Shown here piece by piece: positions 8,794-17,611 of a DNA stretch of 64,000 nt. The stretch's first letter is position 1. The number at the start of each line of letters is the position of its first letter. The notes below the pieces were generated by a model. The model did not search any database and was not told where the DNA came from. It saw nothing but the letters and a program-made list of their open reading frames with translations. The stretch comes from Ga0077530 sp046293075 (lineage in GTDB: Bacteria > Pseudomonadota > Alphaproteobacteria > Rhizobiales > Hyphomicrobiaceae). The position numbers were made by a program, and so were the translations under genes. The stretch spans positions 1-64,000 of the forward strand of contig JBKBPL010000020.1 of the NCBI GenBank assembly GCA_046293075.1. The letters are read 5' to 3'.

Positions 8794-9175
8794 GTCAGGT
8801 CGCCCGGTATCCCATAGACGCCGCCCCTTGCGGCCTCATGCCTGGTTTGCGCGCAGGGGCCAGACGGAAGCAGATCTCCAGGACCTTGTCGTCTGCGGCG
8901 CGCGCCGGATGAGGGCGGGCCACTTCGTGTTTCTGCATTGCGCGCTCCGTTGATTGCGCGATGCAGCATAATGGAAAATCATGCTAACTGTAGGCTGTGA
9001 AAGAAATAAAAACGAAAAATCATTCTAAGAGATGACTGAGGAAGCTGGTAATTTTGCGTCGGCTCGGCTCTGGAAACTCATGCGCGCATGGCGCCGGCCG
9101 GCGAAATCCTGCTCCCGCAAGAGCGGCGGCCGCCCGCGATGTCTCGGGGCGGCCGGACGCGGCTCCGACAGCGCC
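8794..9175. other. Intergenic region upstream of cysB
   Basis: About 380 bases between the cysB start and the end of the ThDP-enzyme gene. An AT-rich patch at 8965-9030 stands out and holds a near-perfect 13-base direct repeat (8975-8987 and 9016-9028). No credible gene is present: the open frames on both strands lack ribosome sites. The patch is likely the cysB control region. Confidence 0.5.
8975..9028. repeat. Direct repeat AAAATCATnCTAA, two copies
   Basis: AAAATCATGCTAA at 8975-8987 and AAAATCATTCTAA at 9016-9028, start-to-start 41 bp (about four helical turns), in the only AT-rich part of the region before cysB. This could be a regulator binding pair, possibly for CysB itself. Confidence 0.4.
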
Positions 9176-10735
9176 TCAGAGTGCGACCTCAATCAGGTAC
9201 GGCCCCTGCGAAGCCAGGCCGGCGTCGAGCGCCCTGGCGAGCTGCGCGCAGTCGGCGGCGCGCGAGGCGTCCACGCCCATGCTGCGCGCCATGGCGACCC
9301 AATCGATGCTGGGATTGCCTAGCGAGAGCATGTTCACGGCCCGCGGACCGGGGTTCCGGACGCCGACGTTGGTCAACTCGCCGCGCAGGATATTGTACGT
9401 GCCGTTGGCGAAGACGAGCACGGTGACGTCGAGGCTCTCGCGTGCCATCGTCCACAGCGCCTGGATCGTATACATCGCGCTGCCGTCGCCTTCGAGCGCG
9501 ATGACCTTGCGGTCCGGGCAGGCAATGGCCGCACCGACCGCGACAGGAAGGCCATAACCGATCGAGCCGCCACGGTTGTTGATCCAGCTATGTGGCGGGG
9601 CACCCGCGGTCTCGGGGAAGAACTCGCGGCCCGTGGTCACGCTCTCGTCGACGACGATCGCGTTCTCGGGGATCTTTGCACCGAGGATCGACGCGATGGC
9701 CGCCGGCGTAATGGGGCCCGTTGGCAGCGCCGGGCGGCGCGGCGCCGCGATGCCGGCCGGCGGTGTGTCCAGCGCGTCAAGCTCGATGGCGAGCGCCTCA
9801 AGCGCGGCTTCCATGTCCTCCTCAACGCCCGCGAGCTTCGTCGAGCGCGCCTCCTTCGGCATGAGCAGGCTCGGCTTGTTCGGGTAGGCGAAGAACGCAA
9901 CGGGCTCGCGCGCGCCGACGAGCACGAGGTTGCCGGCGCCTGCCATCACGCGCAGCGCCTGATCGACGACATAGGGAATGCGGTTGACCTGGACGCGGCC
10001 GGCGCCGCGTTCGAGGCGCGTGTTGGCGCCCTCGGTGAGAATGCCGCAGCCGGTCTTGGCCGCGATGCGTCCGGCGAGTGCGAGGGGGCGCTCGCGCAGT
10101 GCGGCTCCGCCCATCAGCAGGGTGGCCTTGGGGCTCCTGCGCAGCAGCTCGGCCGCCGCCTTGACCGCGTCGTGCGAGACCTTGGGTGGTGCTATGCGCG
10201 GGCCAGTCTCGGCGATGCCATCGGCCGGACCCCAGGCGGTGTCCGCCGGCAGGATGAGCGTTGCGATCTGGCCTGGCGTCTGCCGCGCGGCTTCGATGGC
10301 GCGCGCACCATCGGCGGCAATGCCGGCCGAACTCGGCGAGGTCTTGACCCAATGTGACATTGGCCGCGCCACACCTTCGATATCCGATGTGAGCGGCGCG
10401 TCATGGGCGATGTGGTAGGTCGCGTGCTCGCCGACGATGTTGACGATGCCGGAGTTCGCCTTCTTGGCGTTGTGGAGGTTGGCAAGCCCATTGGCGAGAC
10501 CCGGGCCGAGATGCAGCAGCGTCGAAGCGGGCTTGTCGAGCATCCGGTAGTAGCCGTCGGCGGCGCCCGTCACGACGCCCTCGAAGAGGCCGAGGACGCA
10601 GCGCATTCCCGGCACCTTGTCGAGCGCCGCGACGAAGTGCATTTCCGACGTGCCCGGATTGGTGAAGCAGACCGTCACGTCGCCGGCAATCAGTGTCCGT
10701 ACGAGGCTTTCAGCCCCATTCATCTCGCTCGACAT
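9176..10735 (-). CDS. Acetolactate synthase large-subunit-like ThDP enzyme
   Basis: A thiamine-diphosphate enzyme of about 519 residues. The N-terminal pyrimidine-binding domain has GTSEMHFVAALD and the catalytic-type Glu in GLFEGVVTGAADGY. The central domain follows, and the C-terminal diphosphate-binding domain shows GGSIGYGLPVAVGAAIACPDRKVIALEGDGSAMYTIQALWTMARE, including the GDGSAMYT motif. ATG at 10735 has GGGAG twelve bases upstream; ATG at 10723 (MNGAES) is an alternative. Members of this branch are annotated as acetolactate synthase or benzoylformate-decarboxylase-like. There is no regulatory subunit nearby, so a role in valine and isoleucine synthesis is doubtful. It is divergent from the channel gene. 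Confidence 0.85.
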   Translation of the reverse strand: MSSEMNGAESLVRTLIAGDVTVCFTNPGTSEMHFVAALDKVPGMRCVLGLFEGVVTGAADGYYRMLDKPASTLLHLGPGLANGLANLHNAKKANSGIVNIVGEHATYHIAHDAPLTSDIEGVARPMSHWVKTSPSSAGIAADGARAIEAARQTPGQIATLILPADTAWGPADGIAETGPRIAPPKVSHDAVKAAAELLRRSPKATLLMGGAALRERPLALAGRIAAKTGCGILTEGANTRLERGAGRVQVNRIPYVVDQALRVMAGAGNLVLVGAREPVAFFAYPNKPSLLMPKEARSTKLAGVEEDMEAALEALAIELDALDTPPAGIAAPRRPALPTGPITPAAIASILGAKIPENAIVVDESVTTGREFFPETAGAPPHSWINNRGGSIGYGLPVAVGAAIACPDRKVIALEGDGSAMYTIQALWTMARESLDVTVLVFANGTYNILRGELTNVGVRNPGPRAVNMLSLGNPSIDWVAMARSMGVDASRAADCAQLARALDAGLASQGPYLIEVAL

Positions 10736-11080
10736 CGGCCCATATAGCTCCCATTGCAAGAAAAACGCCCGGAACCCCGATCGGCCGACGGGCAACCGGA
10801 CGACCTTATGCTGAACCAAATGCCGGTTCAAACGCTGCTGTCGCGTCGCGGCACCACTGGGGAGCGTGGAAGATCGTCAAGCTCACCTCATCTGTGGCGG
10901 CTGGCCATTCCTGGGTTAAATTGCGTTGGGGCGCGTTGTGCGCGCGTTGATCAGGCGCGTCGCCAGCGTGGCTGCCTGCCTTTCGGCGGGCAGAGAATCT
11001 TCGGTCGTTTCTTGTTCTGGTCCTGAGCGGTTGTCGCGCGTCGTCGACCGTCGCTCACGCCGCGAGAGGTGAGTGGCGAC
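10736..11080. other. Divergent intergenic region between ThDP enzyme and channel gene
   Basis: About 345 bases that must hold the promoters of two divergent genes. It contains an inverted repeat at 10812-10830 and a second one, CTGCCTGCC-TTTC-GGCGGGCAG, at 10972-10993 with one mismatch. No credible open reading frame with a ribosome site was found. Confidence 0.5.
10812..10830. promoter_or_regulatory. Inverted repeat TGAACC-N7-GGTTCA
   Basis: Perfect 6-base arms around a 7-base spacer, about 77 bp upstream of the ThDP-enzyme start and 250 bp upstream of the channel gene. The size and symmetry fit a dimeric repressor site, but no regulator is next to it. Confidence 0.4.
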
Positions 11081-13387
11081 ATGGGTGGGGCTGTTGCCGG
11101 AATGCGTGCTTGTTCTGCGCGGCGTTGGGCGGGATGCTGGCATAGAGCGCTTCTGGCGCTTGCCGCAGCCATCCTTTTCGCCGGCTCCGCTAATCCGGCC
11201 GCGGCCCTCAAGGAGGCCGAGGCCGCGCAGGGGCCACCATATCACATCGCGCTGTTCGTCAGCCCGCCGCGCGAGGATCTCTGCCATGATCCTGGGGACC
11301 TCGCTGCCGTGCGCCGCCTCGCGGCCGACGAGCAGGCGCGCATCAATCAGCGTGGCGGCATCGCCGGCCGGCCGATCGCGATCAAGATCTTCGACGACGG
11401 CCGCGACAGCGCGAAGGCGATCGCCAACATGCGCACTGTGCTGGCCGACCGGAACATGATCGGCATGATCGGGCTCGGAAATTCCACACGGGCCAAAGCG
11501 GTGTTCGATGCGCTCGGCGATGACATACGCCGAAGCGGCATCCCGTTCCTCTCGGACATCTCGGTCAGCGGCATCTTCTCAGGTCATCCGAATGTCTTTA
11601 CGACGCGTGCCTCGCAGGACGAAGAGCGGGCGCCCGTGATGGCGGCCTTCACGCGCCACATGGGTTTCAAGCGACCAGCGTTCATCGGCGCGTCAGGTGT
11701 CGTCTTCAGCGAGGCGCTGCGCGACAGCCTCATCAATCTGCTCGGGGATGACAATCTCAGCGGCGACCATCGCATCCGCATCGTTGACGGCAAGCCCGAT
11801 GCGCGCGAGCTGGCTGGGATCGTTGCCGATCTCGCCCAGCGCCAGCCCGACATCATCTATCTCGCGGTCGGCTCGCGGTCGGCCAAAGACGTGATCGAGG
11901 CCCTCAAGACGGCCGGTGTGACGCCTGCGCTTTTTGTCAGCGGGCGCATCGATGCGCTTCCGCCGGCGGTGGCGATGGCCTATCCAAGTCCGCTCTATCA
12001 GCTCGCCTGGGACAACCTGCCCGAGCTCTACAACGTTCGCCTGCGCAAACTCGCTGTGCTGTCTCCTTCCAATCCCTGGATCTTCGAGGGGCGCAAGAAC
12101 GGGCAGGCGCCCGGCTGGGCGAACGGCGAATGTGTCGAGCGGCCGGAAATCCGTGGCATCCGTGACCCCTTCGATCCGGCCAATATGCGCGCGATCGCGA
12201 CCGGAGCCCGCTTCGCCGACATGCTCGCGCTGATCGCGGGCGTCTTGAGGGGCGCCGACCGCAGCGCCGACATCGAGACGCTGCGTGCGGCCGCCGTGTC
12301 GCGTATCACGACGGCCTATGCCGTCGGCCGCGGCGCTTTCAGGGGCACGTTTGAGAACTGGTCCTTCGACCCGACGACGCGCACCGCCGCCCGGTCACCG
12401 TTCATCATCATTCTTCCGCGCGGCCTCGGCCGCCTGCAACTCGCCCCCGTTCAGTTCCGCCGCGCACGCGACGGCACCTTCAGGCGGATCCAGACGCTCT
12501 ATATGGACATCGATCTCGTCAAGGCGCACCACGTCGATGACAACGAGAAGACCTTCTTCGCGGAATTCTATCTGTCGCTGCACAACAATGCGGTGATCGA
12601 TGTCGCGGACATTGATTTCGCCAATGCCTACATCGATCCCCGTACGCATGGGCGGCAGATCACGATCGAGGCCCTGCACGGGGGCGCCAGCGACCGCATC
12701 TATCCGGCCTCGATGAAGGTCTACAAGGTCGTCGGACGGTTCCTGTTTGAACCGCGGCTCGAAACATTCCCCTTCGACACGCAGAGCTTCTCTATCGATG
12801 TGCAGCCGCGGCGGAGCGACAGCGCCTTCATCGTCCAGCCACCTCCCCTGTCTTTGCGTGACGCGCGGGTGATCACCGAGAACTGGGGCCCCATCGCGCA
12901 CTACGTCGGCTATGACGAGGACTTCGTGCCCGTCGTCGATTCCTATACACACGAGCCGAGCGTCGCGCCCTTCTACAAGGCGAGCTTCGTCTGGCAGATG
13001 CGGCGGGAGACGACCGACTACTTCCTCCGCGTGGTCGTCCCGCTGGGCTTCATCCTGGGCATTGCCTATCTCTCGATCTTCATTCCCATGACCCGCTTCG
13101 ATTCGATCGTGGCGATTCAGGTGACCGCCCTGCTCTCGGCCGTCGCGCTGTACATCTCGCTGCCGAAGCTCGATTCGGATACGGCGACGCTCTCGGACCG
13201 CATCTTCGTCTTCGACTACATGATGGTGAGCGTCATGATCGCGATCACGGTGCTTCGCATCAATCCAGTGGTCGCGGCCCGGCGGTGGCTGGTTGGCGTG
13301 CTTGAGTTCACACACATCGCCATCGTGCCGGCCCTGGTCATCGTTGCCGCCTTCTACGTTTACGGCATGAGTGTCGCTGGCCGGTAG
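11081..13387 (+). CDS. Periplasmic-binding-protein domain fused to a pentameric ligand-gated ion channel
   Basis: A 768-residue protein. ATG at 11081 follows GAGAGGTGAG; a signal peptide ends near NPAAALKE. Residues about 53-440 form a type-1 periplasmic-binding domain of the LIVBP/ANF kind (INQRGGIAGRPI, NSTRAKAVFDAL, FTTRASQDEERAPVM). Residues about 452-645 are the beta-sandwich of a Cys-loop-type channel, with the Pro-loop core FPFDTQ at 563-568 and no loop cysteines, as in bacterial members. Four helices follow: M1 about 646-669, M2 about 673-695, M3 about 707-727, M4 about 740-762, with only a short M3-M4 link. Aligned to GLIC, M2 has Asp674 at -2', Thr682 at 6' and Leu685 at 9', suggesting a cation-selective pore. 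The ligand is unknown. Confidence 0.9.
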   Translation: MGGAVAGMRACSARRWAGCWHRALLALAAAILFAGSANPAAALKEAEAAQGPPYHIALFVSPPREDLCHDPGDLAAVRRLAADEQARINQRGGIAGRPIAIKIFDDGRDSAKAIANMRTVLADRNMIGMIGLGNSTRAKAVFDALGDDIRRSGIPFLSDISVSGIFSGHPNVFTTRASQDEERAPVMAAFTRHMGFKRPAFIGASGVVFSEALRDSLINLLGDDNLSGDHRIRIVDGKPDARELAGIVADLAQRQPDIIYLAVGSRSAKDVIEALKTAGVTPALFVSGRIDALPPAVAMAYPSPLYQLAWDNLPELYNVRLRKLAVLSPSNPWIFEGRKNGQAPGWANGECVERPEIRGIRDPFDPANMRAIATGARFADMLALIAGVLRGADRSADIETLRAAAVSRITTAYAVGRGAFRGTFENWSFDPTTRTAARSPFIIILPRGLGRLQLAPVQFRRARDGTFRRIQTLYMDIDLVKAHHVDDNEKTFFAEFYLSLHNNAVIDVADIDFANAYIDPRTHGRQITIEALHGGASDRIYPASMKVYKVVGRFLFEPRLETFPFDTQSFSIDVQPRRSDSAFIVQPPPLSLRDARVITENWGPIAHYVGYDEDFVPVVDSYTHEPSVAPFYKASFVWQMRRETTDYFLRVVVPLGFILGIAYLSIFIPMTRFDSIVAIQVTALLSAVALYISLPKLDSDTATLSDRIFVFDYMMVSVMIAITVLRINPVVAARRWLVGVLEFTHIAIVPALVIVAAFYVYGMSVAGR

Positions 13388-13402
13388 GGAGCTGCGAAGT
13401 GC

Positions 13403-14494
13403 CTAGACGTACGGCATGACCTCCTCCGCGAGGAGCTTCATGGCGCGCTCGACATGGGCTTTGTCGATGCCGCCGATATTGAGCCAGAGTGCGAACTCGG
13501 TAATGCCAAAGCGGCGCTTCATCTCCTTGAGCTTGGCAATGCAGGTCGCCGGCTCGTCGGCGATGCAGGCGCCGTACTCGACGAGCTTGTCGAAGGCGAG
13601 ATAGCCCATCTCGCGCGTGCGCTTGCCCTCGCGCATTGTCAGCTCATAGCCCTTGACCTCGCCCGCCTGCGGTGCGCCGGCCAGCTGGTTGGCGGTGACC
13701 TTGGCGTAGAACCACTCGACGTGTGGCTTGTAGATCTCGCGCGCCTTGGCGGCGTCCTCGTGGACAAAGAACGGCACCAGGATCATGCGTTCAGCCTTCG
13801 CGGGGTCCCGGCCGAGCTCGCGGCAGATGACCTCATAGTGCCGGCAGCTCTTTTCGAGTTCATCCATCCATGCCTCGCGGTAGGTGCGGTACGTGAACGG
13901 CGAGGCCATCTGAAGATTGAATCCACCGCGTGCGGCCTGCTCGAAGCTCTCCGGGCTGATCGTCGCCTGATAGACGGGTGGATGTGGCTTCTGCACGGGC
14001 TTCGGAAGTACTTCCACGGGCCCCGGGACGGTCCAGTACGTGCCATTGTACGCGAGCTTTTCCTGGGTCCACGCCTTGAGCACGATGTCGACGCCTTCCG
14101 CGAGCATCGCGCGGCTCTGGTCCATCGGCAGGCCGAGGCCGACGAACTCGTGCGGCTGGTAGGCCCGACCGACTCCGAAGTCGAGCCGCCCATGGGAGAG
14201 GACATCGACGAGCGCATAGTCCGAGGCCGTCCGCAGGGGATGATTGAACGGGATCGCACAGACGGCCATGCCGATGCGGATGCGCTTCGTACGCTGGGCG
14301 ATCGCGGCCGCATAGACCTGGGTCGAGGTGACGAGGCCGTAGGTCGAGAAGAGGTGCTCGGCAATCCAGACGCTGTCGTAGCCGAGCTGCTCGGCAAGCT
14401 CGAAGAAGCCGAGGTCCTCGTCAAAGGCCTCGACGACGCGTGTGAGGTCCGGAACCTGGCTCAAGCTAAAAATGCCGAACTTGGTCCTGCCCAT
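13403..14494 (-). CDS. LLM-class flavin-dependent oxidoreductase
   Basis: A 363-residue bacterial-luciferase-like enzyme that uses FMNH2 (or F420) supplied from elsewhere. The TIM-barrel signatures are YDSVWIAEHLFSTYG near the N-terminus, AAAIAQRTKRIRIGMAVCAIPFNHPLRTASDYALVDVLSHGRLDFGVGRAYQPHEF, and PPVYQATISPESFEQAA. GGGGAGG precedes the ATG at 14494. It is convergent with the channel gene, whose stop is only 15 bases away. A second member of the family lies at 44908-45984. The substrate is unknown; typical roles are alkane, sulfonate or aminocarboxylate monooxygenation. Confidence 0.88.
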   Translation of the reverse strand: MGRTKFGIFSLSQVPDLTRVVEAFDEDLGFFELAEQLGYDSVWIAEHLFSTYGLVTSTQVYAAAIAQRTKRIRIGMAVCAIPFNHPLRTASDYALVDVLSHGRLDFGVGRAYQPHEFVGLGLPMDQSRAMLAEGVDIVLKAWTQEKLAYNGTYWTVPGPVEVLPKPVQKPHPPVYQATISPESFEQAARGGFNLQMASPFTYRTYREAWMDELEKSCRHYEVICRELGRDPAKAERMILVPFFVHEDAAKAREIYKPHVEWFYAKVTANQLAGAPQAGEVKGYELTMREGKRTREMGYLAFDKLVEYGACIADEPATCIAKLKEMKRRFGITEFALWLNIGGIDKAHVERAMKLLAEEVMPYV

Positions 14495-14772
14495 GGCTGC
14501 GCCTCCCCTGAACGATTGTTCAGCCGCGATCGTGTTCGCGGAACCGCATTACGTCAAACAGCAATCGTGCTCCGTCAGGCTGCGGCGTCTGCATAGGCGG
14601 GAACGCGCTGCCGTCGGAGGTGTTTTTCTTGGGGAGGCGGCGAGGTCGGGGCCCCGGACATCGAAAAGCCATGCCTCCGACATTTTTTGCCCGTAGCCGC
14701 GGAACGCCGGATACCGGTCGCAAGGAACATTCGGTGTTGCGAAGGTCGGCGCACTTGGAAGGCGAAAAGGCC

Positions 14773-16416
14773 ATGACTCGACGTACGAATGGATCGAAAC
14801 TACTGCCGCTGGCGATGATGCTTGCCTTGGCGGGTACAAGCTGGATTGGCCTCGCCGGCAGCCCGGCCGTGCCCGACGCGAAGGCGCAGCGCTCCCAAGA
14901 AAGGGACCGTGACAATCGCGAGAACGAGGAGCAGGAGCGCCGCAAGCGCGAGCGGCAACGCCAAGAGCAGCCTCAGCAGCGGCCGGCGGACCGCGCGGCG
15001 CCGCAGCGGCCCGAGGCGCCGCGCTCTGTGCAGCCCGAGCATCGCAGCCTGCCCGGACGTGACGAGCGCGAGCGTCGTGATCGCGCCGCGCCGAGCCCGC
15101 CGCTGGATCAGCCGCGTCGTGCGGCCCCACAGCCACCGCCCCAACTGATGCCGCCTCAGCCGCCGCGCCCGGAACTCGGCCGCACGGCACCGCCGCCGGT
15201 CGGGCAGAGGGGCGAGCCGCCACAGCAGCGTCAAGTCATGCCTCCGGGCGACCGGGAGCGCCAGGAGGACGATCGTCTGCGCCGGCGCGGTCCGGAGCCG
15301 GCACGCCCGGTCCAACAGGAGCCATCGTCCCGGGATCGCTTCGGCACCTCTCCGGACCGTGGCCGCATTGGCCAGCCGCCGGAACGCGAGCCATTGCGTG
15401 ACGGGCGCTCCACCGAGCCACCGCGCTTTGGCGCCGGCGAGCCGGCGCGCAGGGATGGCGACAGGCCAAGGGAGCGGCTGCAATGGTCAGGGCCGAAGCG
15501 CCTCGATGAGGTGAAGCGGGGACGTGTAGAGCGGGTCGAGGATGGTCGGCGCGTGATCGAGGAGCCGGGGAACCGCGTCATCATCCGCGAGAAGGACCGG
15601 ATCGTCATCCGCCGCGACGAGGGCCGCGCCTTCCAGCGCTATAACCCGAACGCGCGGACGCGCGATCTGAGCGATGGCCGGCGCGAAACGTGGTTCGAGC
15701 GCCCTGACGGCACCCGCGTCTACACCGAGGTCGATCGCAATGGCCGCATTCTGCGGCGCTGGCGGCGTGACCGCAGCGGGCGCGAGATCGTGCTGATCGA
15801 CAATCGCCGCTTCTACCGCGATATCGGCATCGGGATCGGCATCGGCGCGCTCGGGATCGGCATTGGCTTGGCCCTGGCACCGCCGCCGATCACGATACCG
15901 CTCAGCAAGTACATCGTGGAGTACGAGGATGCCTCCGACGATGATCTCTATGAGGCGCTGTCGGCCCCGCCGCTGGGCCGGCTCGAGCGCGGCTATTCGC
16001 TCGACGAAATCCGCTACAGCGCCTCGCTCCGCGACTACATGCGCCGCATTGACCTCGATACGATCAATTTCGAGTTTGGCTCGTTCGAGGTGGCGCCCGA
16101 TCAGTACCCGAAGCTCGCGCGTCTCGCGCGCATTATCCTGCGGATGCTCGAGCGCAACGAGGCCGAGGTCTTCCTGATCGAGGGGCATACTGATGCCGTC
16201 GGCTCAGACGAGGATAACCTGACGCTCTCGGATCGTCGCGCGGAAGCGGTCGCCGACATCCTCGTCTACGAGTTCGGCGTGCCGATCGAGAACCTCGTCA
16301 CGCAGGGCTACGGCGAGCAGTATTTGAAGATCCAAACGCAAGCCCCCGAGCGACAGAACCGGCGCGTCGCGCTGCGCCGCATCACGCCTTTGCTCGGGGA
16401 CTTCCGCGATCGCTAG
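14773..16416 (+). CDS. OmpA-family envelope protein with Pro/Arg-rich N-terminal region
   Basis: A 547-residue protein. ATG at 14773 follows a GGAAGG-type site and opens into a signal peptide (cleavage near PDAKAQRS). About 240 residues of low-complexity Pro/Arg/Gln/Glu-rich sequence come next, then a charged region with repeated RVIEEPGNRVIIREKDRIVIRR-like strands, a glycine/isoleucine-rich hydrophobic stretch near residues 352-375, and a C-terminal OmpA domain (EGHTDAVGSDEDNLTLSDRRAEAVADIL, VTQGYGEQ, NRRVALRR). The OmpA domain binds peptidoglycan; the hydrophobic stretch may insert in a membrane. It probably links envelope layers. A strong terminator follows directly. Confidence 0.88.
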   Translation: MTRRTNGSKLLPLAMMLALAGTSWIGLAGSPAVPDAKAQRSQERDRDNRENEEQERRKRERQRQEQPQQRPADRAAPQRPEAPRSVQPEHRSLPGRDERERRDRAAPSPPLDQPRRAAPQPPPQLMPPQPPRPELGRTAPPPVGQRGEPPQQRQVMPPGDRERQEDDRLRRRGPEPARPVQQEPSSRDRFGTSPDRGRIGQPPEREPLRDGRSTEPPRFGAGEPARRDGDRPRERLQWSGPKRLDEVKRGRVERVEDGRRVIEEPGNRVIIREKDRIVIRRDEGRAFQRYNPNARTRDLSDGRRETWFERPDGTRVYTEVDRNGRILRRWRRDRSGREIVLIDNRRFYRDIGIGIGIGALGIGIGLALAPPPITIPLSKYIVEYEDASDDDLYEALSAPPLGRLERGYSLDEIRYSASLRDYMRRIDLDTINFEFGSFEVAPDQYPKLARLARIILRMLERNEAEVFLIEGHTDAVGSDEDNLTLSDRRAEAVADILVYEFGVPIENLVTQGYGEQYLKIQTQAPERQNRRVALRRITPLLGDFRDR

Positions 16417-16439
16417 CTCGGTGTAGCGAACGGAAAAGA

Positions 16440-16476
16440 GGGGCCTCCGGCAACGCCGGTGGCCCCAATTCTTTTT
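16440..16476 (+). terminator. Rho-independent terminator after the OmpA-family gene
   Basis: GGGGCC-T-CCGGC pairs with GCCGG-T-GGCCCC around an AAC loop, followed by AATTCTTTTT. It is the clearest intrinsic terminator in the window and sits 24 bases after the stop codon. Confidence 0.9.
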
Positions 16477-16681
16477 CGCAATTTCTCAGCGTGCCGATGC
16501 GCCTCGTCAATCTCGCGCAAGCCGAGATGCGCGAGGCCATGGCGCGGGGCTGGGCGGCTCAGCACTTGCGATTGGCCAGAAGCTCCAGATCGCGCGCCGG
16601 CATTGGGATTGCCGTCGATTTGGAGCGGATGAAGATGGTGCTCGACCGCGACCCGCCAGCGACGGATGCGCCGAAGCGCGT

Positions 16682-17611
16682 CTAGGCGCGGCTCGCGGCC
16701 ACCTTCGTGCCGCGGCGCCGTGGTCCGAGCAGGCAGCACAACAAAAGGATGATTCCCGACACCGTCGCAATCATGCCGGCAGCGCTGACGCTCGAGTGCG
16801 CGCCGAGCCATAGCGGTCCGTAGCCGGCGAGGACGTAGCCGAGCACCGCCGAAAGGACGGCGAAGGCGACGCTCCAGACGATCTGCGGCCCCATGCGATC
16901 CGTCATCAGGCGCGCGGCCGCGGGCGGGCAGATGAACATGGCGATGACGATGATCGAGCCGACGGCATCGAAGGCGGCGACGGCGGCAACCGCGACCATC
17001 ACGACGAGGGCGTAGCTCACGGCGGCTGGCCGCGCGCCGATGCTCTCGGCGAAGGCCGCATCAAATGTGCCGATGACCAGCTCCTTCCAGAAGACAACGA
17101 TGAAGGCCGCAACCGCGAGCAGAACGATCGCGAGGCGCGGGAGCTGGGGCGGGAGCTCGGCAAGCGCAGCCGGATCGATCAGCGATGCCCAGCTCTCGCC
17201 CGCAAGCCAGATCAGGCTTTCGAGATTGCCATAGAGCGCGTGCTCGACATCGAGGTGCACCCTGCTCGTGTCCGTCCGCTCGAGAAGCAACACGCCAGCG
17301 GCGAACATGGTGGTGAAGACAACGCCCATGGCCGCGCCGGGCTCCACATTGCCGATCTTGCGGATCAGCTCAATGAGCAGCACGGCGATGATGGCGGCGA
17401 TCGCGGCGCCGATCAGCATCGGGCCGGCGGCCACGGTCCCCGTGACCAGAAACGCACCAACGATGCCAGGGAGCGCCACATGCGCCACGGCGTCGCCGAC
17501 CAGGCTCTGGCGACGCAGGACAAGAAAGTTGCCGACGAGGGCGCAAGTGATCGAGGCGAGCGTGCCGATGATGAGCGGCGTCAGCGAGAGCTGGACAAAT
17601 TCGTTGCTCAT
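16682..17611 (-). CDS. sitD: Manganese ABC transporter permease SitD
   Basis: A 309-residue ABC-3-family inner-membrane permease with about eight helices. The family hallmarks are VGNFLVLRRQSLVGDAVAHVALPGIV near residues 28-53 and IVIAMFICPPAAARLMTDRM, the ATPase-contacting region. It forms the channel with SitC. Its start overlaps the sitC end by four bases, and it is the last gene of the sitABCD operon transcribed leftward from the Mur-like operators at 20.7 kb. Confidence 0.9.
   Translation of the reverse strand: MSNEFVQLSLTPLIIGTLASITCALVGNFLVLRRQSLVGDAVAHVALPGIVGAFLVTGTVAAGPMLIGAAIAAIIAVLLIELIRKIGNVEPGAAMGVVFTTMFAAGVLLLERTDTSRVHLDVEHALYGNLESLIWLAGESWASLIDPAALAELPPQLPRLAIVLLAVAAFIVVFWKELVIGTFDAAFAESIGARPAAVSYALVVMVAVAAVAAFDAVGSIIVIAMFICPPAAARLMTDRMGPQIVWSVAFAVLSAVLGYVLAGYGPLWLGAHSSVSAAGMIATVSGIILLLCCLLGPRRRGTKVAASRA

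Noticed and set aside
16491..16685. 64-codon frame in the gap after the OmpA terminator
   Set aside because: No ribosome site, no family-like sequence, and it runs into the end of sitD.
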